From NCBI GenBank assembly GCA_017519415.1, contig JAFWSI010000033.1, positions 1-61,359 on the forward strand: 61,359 nucleotides of DNA, in the 5' to 3' direction. Origin of the DNA: Ruminococcus sp. GTDB taxonomy: Bacteria > Bacillota > Clostridia > Oscillospirales > Ruminococcaceae. The first letter of the stretch is position 1. The number at the start of each line of letters is the position of its first letter. The position numbers were made by a program, and so were the translations under genes. This document shows, in pieces, positions 56,432 through 61,359 of the stretch. The notes below the pieces were generated by a model. That model had not been told where the DNA came from, did not search any database, and was given only the letters and a program-made list of their open reading frames with translations.

Positions 56432-58114
56432 ATGAGAAACGAGAGAATTGGTGACTACTTAGTCAATCAAGGGCTGATCACAAGCGAACAGCTTCAGCAG
56501 GTTCTTGAAGCGCAGAAGGCATCAAACGGTTCGAAGAAATTCGGCGACGTTGTTGTTGAGCTGGGCTACATGTCTGAAGTGAACTTCGCTAAGGCGCTGG
56601 CCGGAAATCTGAGAGTTCAGTATGTTGATCTCGACAATATCGACATCAACACCGAGGCTGTTCAGATGGTCCCCGAGGCACTGGCAAGAAAGCATACCGT
56701 TATTGCTATCAATGTACAGGGCAAGCGTCTCACTGTTGCAACGAACGATCCTGTAAACTTTATCGTCCTTGAGGACATAAAGGTATCAACAGGTATGGAT
56801 ACCGTTCCTGTTCTTGCGACAACATCTGCTATCAACAAGGCAATAGGTAAGTGCTACTCAATGCAGAACGTTGACAGCGTTCTCGAAGGCGTTAGTGCAA
56901 TGGGCGGCGACCTCGGTGAAATGTCTGAGGCTGACCTGGAGTCAAAGGACAGAGTTGAGAGCGCACCTATAGTTAAGCTTGCGACAACCATCGTTGAAAA
57001 CTCATACAGAGCCGACGCAACCGATATTCATATCGAACCTTTCGATAAGTATACAAGAATACGTATCCGTGTAAACGGCGACCTTGTAGAGCTTATGAAT
57101 ATATCAAGTGCCGTACACAGCGCACTTACAACACGTTTCAAGCTGATAAGCGGTATGAACATCGCTGAAAAGAGAATCCCTCAGGACGGCCGTTTCACAC
57201 AGGTCGTTGACGGAGCTACTCTTGATGTCCGTGTATCCTCACTTCCTATGGTACACGGCGAAAAGATCGTTATCAGAATCCTGTCTACCGGCCAGATCGC
57301 ACTTCGTAAGATCACCGAGCTCGGTATGTCGGATTATAACTACAGCCTGTTCGAGTCGATGCTGAGAGTTCCTCACGGCGTTATCCTCGTTACAGGACCT
57401 ACCGGTTCAGGTAAAACTACCACACTTTACGCTGCTCTCGGCGAGATCGCTAAGCCCAACGTAAACGTCGTAACCGTTGAGGACCCTGTCGAAAAGAATA
57501 TCGACGGTATCAACCAGTGTCAGGTTAATATGAAGGCCGGCATGACATTCGCCGCAGCCCTTCGTTCTATCCTCCGTCAGGACCCTGACATCGTAATGAT
57601 CGGTGAGATGCGTGATACCGAGACAGCAGACATCGGTATCCGTGCCGCTATCACAGGTCACCTGGTTCTCTCCACACTGCATACAAACGACGCTGCTTCC
57701 ACAGTTGTTCGTCTTGTTGATATGGGCGTTGCTCCTTACATGGTTGCAACTTCACTCATAGGCGTTATCGCACAGCGACTCGTAAAGGTTCTTTGCCCCG
57801 AATGCAAAAAGCCAAGAATGTCAACTCCCGAAGAAGATGAGCTCATGGGTATCAGTCATCCCATACAGATCTTTGAGCCCGGCGGATGCCCCGTATGCAA
57901 CAATACAGGCTACAGAGGCAGAACCGCTATCCACGAGATAATCCACTGTACAGCTAAGGTATCCTCCATCATCGCCGGCGGCGGCGGTAAGGAAGAGATC
58001 GAGAGAGTTGCGAAGGAACAGGGAACAAAGCTTCTCCGTGAAAACGCTTCCGAACTTGTACAGGCAGGAGAGACCTCGATCGATGAGCTTGTAAGAGCTA
58101 CATATTCTGTTTAA
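56432..58114 (+). CDS. pilB: Type IV pilus assembly ATPase PilB
   Basis: 560 residues. MshEN-type N-terminal domain (RIGDYLVNQGLITSEQLQQVL), then DIHIEPFDKYTRIRIRVNG, Walker A GPTGSGKT (322-329), Asp box TVEDPVEKNIDGINQ, Walker B DPDIVMIGEMRD, His box ATTGHLVLSTLHTND-type motif, and a zinc-binding tetracysteine (CPECKKP ... CPVCNNTGYRGR). The hexameric motor for pilus extension. GGAGG precedes the ATG; no clear promoter in the short gap to pilD. Confidence 0.97.
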   Translation: MRNERIGDYLVNQGLITSEQLQQVLEAQKASNGSKKFGDVVVELGYMSEVNFAKALAGNLRVQYVDLDNIDINTEAVQMVPEALARKHTVIAINVQGKRLTVATNDPVNFIVLEDIKVSTGMDTVPVLATTSAINKAIGKCYSMQNVDSVLEGVSAMGGDLGEMSEADLESKDRVESAPIVKLATTIVENSYRADATDIHIEPFDKYTRIRIRVNGDLVELMNISSAVHSALTTRFKLISGMNIAEKRIPQDGRFTQVVDGATLDVRVSSLPMVHGEKIVIRILSTGQIALRKITELGMSDYNYSLFESMLRVPHGVILVTGPTGSGKTTTLYAALGEIAKPNVNVVTVEDPVEKNIDGINQCQVNMKAGMTFAAALRSILRQDPDIVMIGEMRDTETADIGIRAAITGHLVLSTLHTNDAASTVVRLVDMGVAPYMVATSLIGVIAQRLVKVLCPECKKPRMSTPEEDELMGISHPIQIFEPGGCPVCNNTGYRGRTAIHEIIHCTAKVSSIIAGGGGKEEIERVAKEQGTKLLRENASELVQAGETSIDELVRATYSV

Positions 58115-58147
58115 TGTCTTTGTACTAATATAGGGAGGATAACTAAT

Positions 58148-59245
58148 ATGGCAATTGATATTCATAGAATACTGGACGAGGTAAGACTCCTCGGCTGTTC
58201 TGACCTTCATTTCACAGACAGGATCGCACCTGTCGTTCGTCTCAACGGTACCCTGAGAACAATGCGTTCACAGTACCCCGAAATGGATGAGGAAGAAATA
58301 CTCGATATTGTTCATCAGATGACCAACGACGCTCAGCAGACAAGCGTTAACAATCATCATGATACCGACTTCTCGTTCACAACAAGAAGCGGCTACCGTC
58401 ACCGTGTAAACGTATATTTCCAGAAGGGTAAGCCAGCTATCGCTATCCGTCTTCTGAGAAACGATATACCTACTCTTGAGGATCTCGGACTTCCGCCTGT
58501 GCTTGCTGATTTCGCAATGCGTCCCCGTGGACTCGTTCTCGTAACAGGTCCTACCGGTTCAGGTAAGTCAACGACCCTTGCGGCTATGATCGACTTCGTT
58601 AACCTTAACAGAAGCGCTCACGTTATTACCGTAGAGGATCCTATCGAGTACGTTCACGAGCATAAGAGATGTATGGTAAACCAGAGAGAGATCGGCGACG
58701 ACGTAGGAAACTTCGCCCTCGCTCTGAGAGCTGCTCTCCGTGAGGACCCAGATGTAATCCTCGTAGGAGAAATGCGTGACTTCGAGACTATCCAGGCTGC
58801 CGTAACCGCAGCTGAAACAGGACATCTCGTTATGTCAACACTTCATACAACATCTGCGGCTGATACTATCAACCGTATCATCGACGTTTACCCCGAGCAT
58901 CAGCAGCAGCAGATCAGAACACAGCTCGCAAACAACCTGGTAGCTGTTATCTCACAGACACTTATTCCTAAGAAGGACGGCTCGGGACGTATCGCTTGTA
59001 TGGAAATCCTTAACTGTACAGACGCTATCTCCGCTATGATCCGTGATAATAAGATCCACCTCGTACAGTCCGCTATCCAGACCGGTAAGCAGCAGGGCAT
59101 GATGTCCCTCGATATGGAGCTTGCAAGACTGGTTACAAAGGGTGTTATCAACGAAGTCGATGCGCTTGAAAAGTGCCTTGACAAGACTGAGTTCTATCGT
59201 TTCCTTTCACAGATGGGCGGCGTACCCAAGGGCGGTATGCAGTAA
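58148..59245 (+). CDS. pilT: Type IV pilus retraction ATPase PilT
   Basis: 365 residues. Walker A GPTGSGKSTT (134-143), TVEDPIEYVHEHKRCMVNQREIG-type Asp box, DPDVILVGEMRD, and HLVMSTLHTTSAADTINRIIDVYP, all PilT signatures. No tetracysteine and no long N-terminal domain, which separates it from PilB. It powers pilus retraction, implying twitching or adhesion under tension. Follows pilB by 33 bases. Confidence 0.96.
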   Translation: MAIDIHRILDEVRLLGCSDLHFTDRIAPVVRLNGTLRTMRSQYPEMDEEEILDIVHQMTNDAQQTSVNNHHDTDFSFTTRSGYRHRVNVYFQKGKPAIAIRLLRNDIPTLEDLGLPPVLADFAMRPRGLVLVTGPTGSGKSTTLAAMIDFVNLNRSAHVITVEDPIEYVHEHKRCMVNQREIGDDVGNFALALRAALREDPDVILVGEMRDFETIQAAVTAAETGHLVMSTLHTTSAADTINRIIDVYPEHQQQQIRTQLANNLVAVISQTLIPKKDGSGRIACMEILNCTDAISAMIRDNKIHLVQSAIQTGKQQGMMSLDMELARLVTKGVINEVDALEKCLDKTEFYRFLSQMGGVPKGGMQ

Positions 59246-59260
59246 AAAATGCTTTCAGAG

Positions 59261-59290
59261 ACCGTCGGACATTTGTCCGACGGTTTTTTA
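59261..59290 (+). terminator. Terminator after pilT
   Basis: ACCGTCGGA / TCCGACGGT stem (59261-59269, 59276-59284) with a 6-base loop and a run of T. Confidence 0.92.
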
Positions 59291-59555
59291 CACTTATTTT
59301 TTTCGATTCTGTACTGAAAAATTTCTGATTTTTTTCTGAAAAAAATAAAAAAACGACTCCGAAAAAGCCATATAAAACCTGAAATAACGCTATACATAAA
59401 GTATATTCAACTGTGAATATAACAAAAACAAGTCAAATTATTTAAAGTATTCATAAAAAATTGTGCAATTCGACGGAAACGCCAAAAAAAATGAGCCTAT
59501 TTACCGTTCTAATGTAAAAACTGCCTCTATATATGGATTTTTTTTTCAAAAACTG
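59291..59555. other. AT-rich intergenic region before the pilin gene
   Basis: About 265 very AT-rich bases between the pilT terminator and the pilin promoter, without gene or RNA motif. The A/T tracts could act as an UP-like or curved upstream region. Confidence 0.45.
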
Positions 59556-59584
59556 TTGACATTATGTGAATAAGGTGGTATACT
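59556..59584 (+). promoter_or_regulatory. Promoter of the main pilin gene
   Basis: TTGACA (59556-59561), 17-base spacer, TATACT (59579-59584). A leader of about 100 bases precedes a strong AAAGGAGG site. Confidence 0.85.
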
Positions 59585-59688
59585 ATAATCACAGGGAAGG
59601 GAAAGGGAGAAATGATCCCCGGACCTAAATTAATCGAGTGAAAGTTAAAAACTTTCACAAATCTATATTTTTAAAGGAGGGTTTTCTT

Positions 59689-60189
59689 ATGAAAACTACA
59701 AAGAAAGGCTTTACACTTATTGAGCTCATCGTTGTTATCGCTATCATCGGTGTTCTCGCAGCAATCCTCATTCCTTCAATGCTCGGTTACGTAAAGAAGT
59801 CAAAGGTTTCTTCCGCTAACTCAGCAGCTAACTCACTCCAGAAGGCTATCAATACCTGCCTCGTTGAAATCGACGAAGAGTCACAGAATTCAAGTGACGT
59901 AACAGGTATCTCACACGCTGCTGGTGATACAAGTGTAACAGTTGATGGTATCACATATGACGGTGATGCTGCTTACATTAAGATCCATAACTACATGGAG
60001 AAGATCCAGACCCGTGAGTTTAATTCAGTTTGTGATGGTGGCGTTTGCATCGCTGCTGCTATCGCTATCGACAGCAAGTACACAGGTACAGCTCCTGGCG
60101 GTATCGTAACAGTTGATAACTACCAGACATATTCTAACGCTGTTGATGATGCTCTTGCAGCTGCAGAGGCTAAGGCTCGTGAGTCATAA
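59689..60189 (+). CDS. pilA: Type IV pilin, probable major subunit
   Basis: 166 residues from ATG 59689 (AAAGGAGG 8 bases upstream); in-frame codons before it lack a site. Type III signal MKTTKKG/FTLIELIVVIAI with Glu5, then the long N-terminal helix (ILIPSMLGYVKKSKVSSANSA). The C-terminal domain has two Cys (CDGGVC, plus one at INTC). Its own strong promoter, strong ribosome binding site and short terminator-bounded transcript suggest high expression. Confidence 0.93.
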   Translation: MKTTKKGFTLIELIVVIAIIGVLAAILIPSMLGYVKKSKVSSANSAANSLQKAINTCLVEIDEESQNSSDVTGISHAAGDTSVTVDGITYDGDAAYIKIHNYMEKIQTREFNSVCDGGVCIAAAIAIDSKYTGTAPGGIVTVDNYQTYSNAVDDALAAAEAKARES

Positions 60190-60225
60190 TTGTAAGGCTT
60201 AACAATTAAAAATTGAGCTAAAACT

Positions 60226-60258
60226 AAATGCTCCTTCCGATTGGGAGGAGCATTTTTT
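60226..60258 (+). terminator. Terminator after the main pilin gene
   Basis: AAATGCTCCT and AGGAGCATTT stem with a partly paired loop, then a T-run. Confidence 0.88.
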
Positions 60259-60339
60259 TAGAAAGCCATTAGGGGATGTATGTCGGCTTAATGCACAATA
60301 AATGTGCGGAAATTTTGTAGCCGTGAGTCCGTTTTATTA

Positions 60340-60368
60340 TTGACAAGGAGTAATATTTCTGATATAAT
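60340..60368 (+). promoter_or_regulatory. Promoter of the second pilin gene
   Basis: TTGACA (60340-60345), 17-base spacer, TATAAT (60363-60368), a perfect consensus match. Confidence 0.9.
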
Positions 60369-60403
60369 ATAAACGGAAATTTGTAATGGGAGGTGCATTT
60401 CTA

Positions 60404-61048
60404 ATGAAGGCGAATAGAACCAAAAAGGGCTTCACCCTTATGGAACTCATTATCGTTATCGCTATCATGGGCATACTTATCGCGATAATTGTTCCTTCTT
60501 GGGGCTATTTTATGAGGAGAGCTCATGAAAGGTCTGCCAATGCCAAGGCAAAGGTCGTCTTTAATGCAGCTCAGACTGAAGCGACAAGAATGAGCATAAG
60601 AGAACGCACTTATGTGAATATCTATAATACATCATCTGTTGCAGCCGAAAAGGAAGCAGCAAATCGTAATATCTATATGGGCGACGGTGATTTCTATTAT
60701 TACTGGGACGGAAATTCGGGTACTATGGTCAATGCGTCAGGCGGAACTGTTATTCCCGGTGTTTCGGATGCTCAGAAAAAAACGTTTATGCAGCGGGCTG
60801 ACGCCAAGTTTACGGTTGCTTTGAACGGCATAATCAAGGGCGAGGGCCTTTATAAAATATATATCCATAATTACAATGTACAGTCGGTTTTCTATACAGA
60901 TATGGATACAAGTACTTATAAGGGCGCATACCCTGTATCCTTGGATATGCTTGCAGATAGCGGAGTAAATGTTGATCCAATCAGATCGGCTGATGTACAG
61001 ACAGTTGATATGAGTCAGTTTGTACTTACTCCTCCTGCCGGTACATGA
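60404..61048 (+). CDS. Second type IV pilin-like protein
   Basis: 214 residues from ATG 60404 (GGGAGGTG upstream). Type III signal RTKKG/FTLMELIIVIAIMGI with Glu5. The C-terminal domain is larger than in the main pilin, Tyr-rich, with no Cys. With a perfect promoter and its own terminator it is an independent unit, perhaps an alternative or accessory pilin. Confidence 0.9.
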   Translation: MKANRTKKGFTLMELIIVIAIMGILIAIIVPSWGYFMRRAHERSANAKAKVVFNAAQTEATRMSIRERTYVNIYNTSSVAAEKEAANRNIYMGDGDFYYYWDGNSGTMVNASGGTVIPGVSDAQKKTFMQRADAKFTVALNGIIKGEGLYKIYIHNYNVQSVFYTDMDTSTYKGAYPVSLDMLADSGVNVDPIRSADVQTVDMSQFVLTPPAGT

Positions 61049-61066
61049 TGTATATTAGAAAAATGT

Positions 61067-61093
61067 GCAGCTGCTTATGCAGCTGCTTTTTTT
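61067..61093 (+). terminator. Terminator after the second pilin gene
   Basis: GCAGCTGC / GCAGCTGC stem with a TTAT loop followed by a run of at least seven T. Confidence 0.92.
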
Positions 61094-61148
61094 GCCTCTT
61101 TGATAAGTTTTGAACAGTTTATACATCACAATGTTGAAAATCTTCTGC

Positions 61149-61177
61149 TTGACTTTATAATAAAAAAGAAGTATAAT
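61149..61177 (+). promoter_or_regulatory. Promoter of a probable rRNA operon
   Basis: TTGACT (61149-61154), 17-base spacer, TATAAT (61172-61177), in an A/T-rich setting. Confidence 0.75.
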
Positions 61178-61359
61178 AAATATACTGTCGAACGATGATA
61201 TGTTCAATGATCGTCAGTATCAGCATCTTGAAAATTGAACAATGCGAAGAAAAGTAACGACCCTTGAGATTCCTTTTTCGGATAGAGATATTCGGAAGAG
61301 AAAGGTCAAGAAAAGACTAAAAAAATACGCGAAAGTAATAACGCAAGCGTTATGAAGCA
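61178..61359 (+). other. Probable rRNA operon leader (runs off the window)
   Basis: No reading frame. It contains CTTGAAAATTGAACAATGCG, the sequence type that commonly precedes or separates rRNA genes in Firmicutes, plus an AGAAAAGTAACGACCC stretch. No 16S sequence has begun by the last base. Assignment as leader is by pattern only. Confidence 0.6.

Overview
The window looks like chromosome of a cellulolytic Ruminococcus of the R. flavefaciens / R. champanellensis type. The evidence is a GH9-CBM3c cellulase with a Thr-rich linker and C-terminal dockerin, a dockerin-expansin, a Gram-positive type IV pilus locus, sporulation-type genes (yqfC, yqfD, ylbJ-like, a Spo0A-like gene), strong TTGACA-N17-TATAAT promoters and AGGAGG ribosome binding sites. 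The genus is inferred; no 16S sequence is in view, although the last 200 bases look like an rRNA operon leader. I saw no tRNA, insertion sequence, prophage or CRISPR array.

Layout. 1-1860 (+): end of rpoA, rplQ, yajC and a small membrane protein. 1854-5750 (-): response regulator, histidine kinase and an HtrA-type protease with a Gln/Tyr-rich tail. 5841-9288 (-): a Spo0A-like protein with a degenerate receiver, downstream of three tandem Tim44-like/zinc-ribbon paralogs that are each interrupted by a different lesion. 9566-12019 (+): the cellulase. 12143-13052 (-): PspA and a 57-residue membrane protein. 13499-14939 (-): yqfD and yqfC, divergent from a ylbJ-like gene (+). 16270-18312 (+): CIRCE-controlled groES-groEL with a small inverted-repeat element between them.

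18451-37086 is all on the minus strand. It is a purine biosynthesis cluster (purE, purC, purF-like, purM, purN, purO, stand-alone AICAR transformylase, purD) interleaved with unrelated genes: a glycosyltransferase, WG-repeat protein, DUF4272, HAD phosphatase, DUF6440 copies, a dockerin-expansin, a tandem pair of CmpB-like membrane proteins, lipoproteins and membrane proteins. IMP synthesis is split into two proteins instead of a bifunctional PurH. The PurF-like protein lacks the N-terminal nucleophile cysteine.

37633-46759 (+): an 848-residue repetitive, apparently disordered protein with a TPR-like partner, a LacI regulator, DUF5662, a degenerate receiver/GGDEF protein, a lipoprotein and uvrC. 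47279-61048: a type IV pilus locus with pilC, a pilM-pilN fusion, pilO, a 932-residue PilX-like surface protein, two minor prepilins, divergent pilD, pilB, pilT and two pilin genes that each have their own promoter. The most unusual items are the triply disrupted Tim44/zinc-ribbon operon with the Spo0A-like gene, the dockerin-expansin inside the purine cluster, the PurF-like protein without its catalytic cysteine, and the pilus locus with its giant PilX-like protein.
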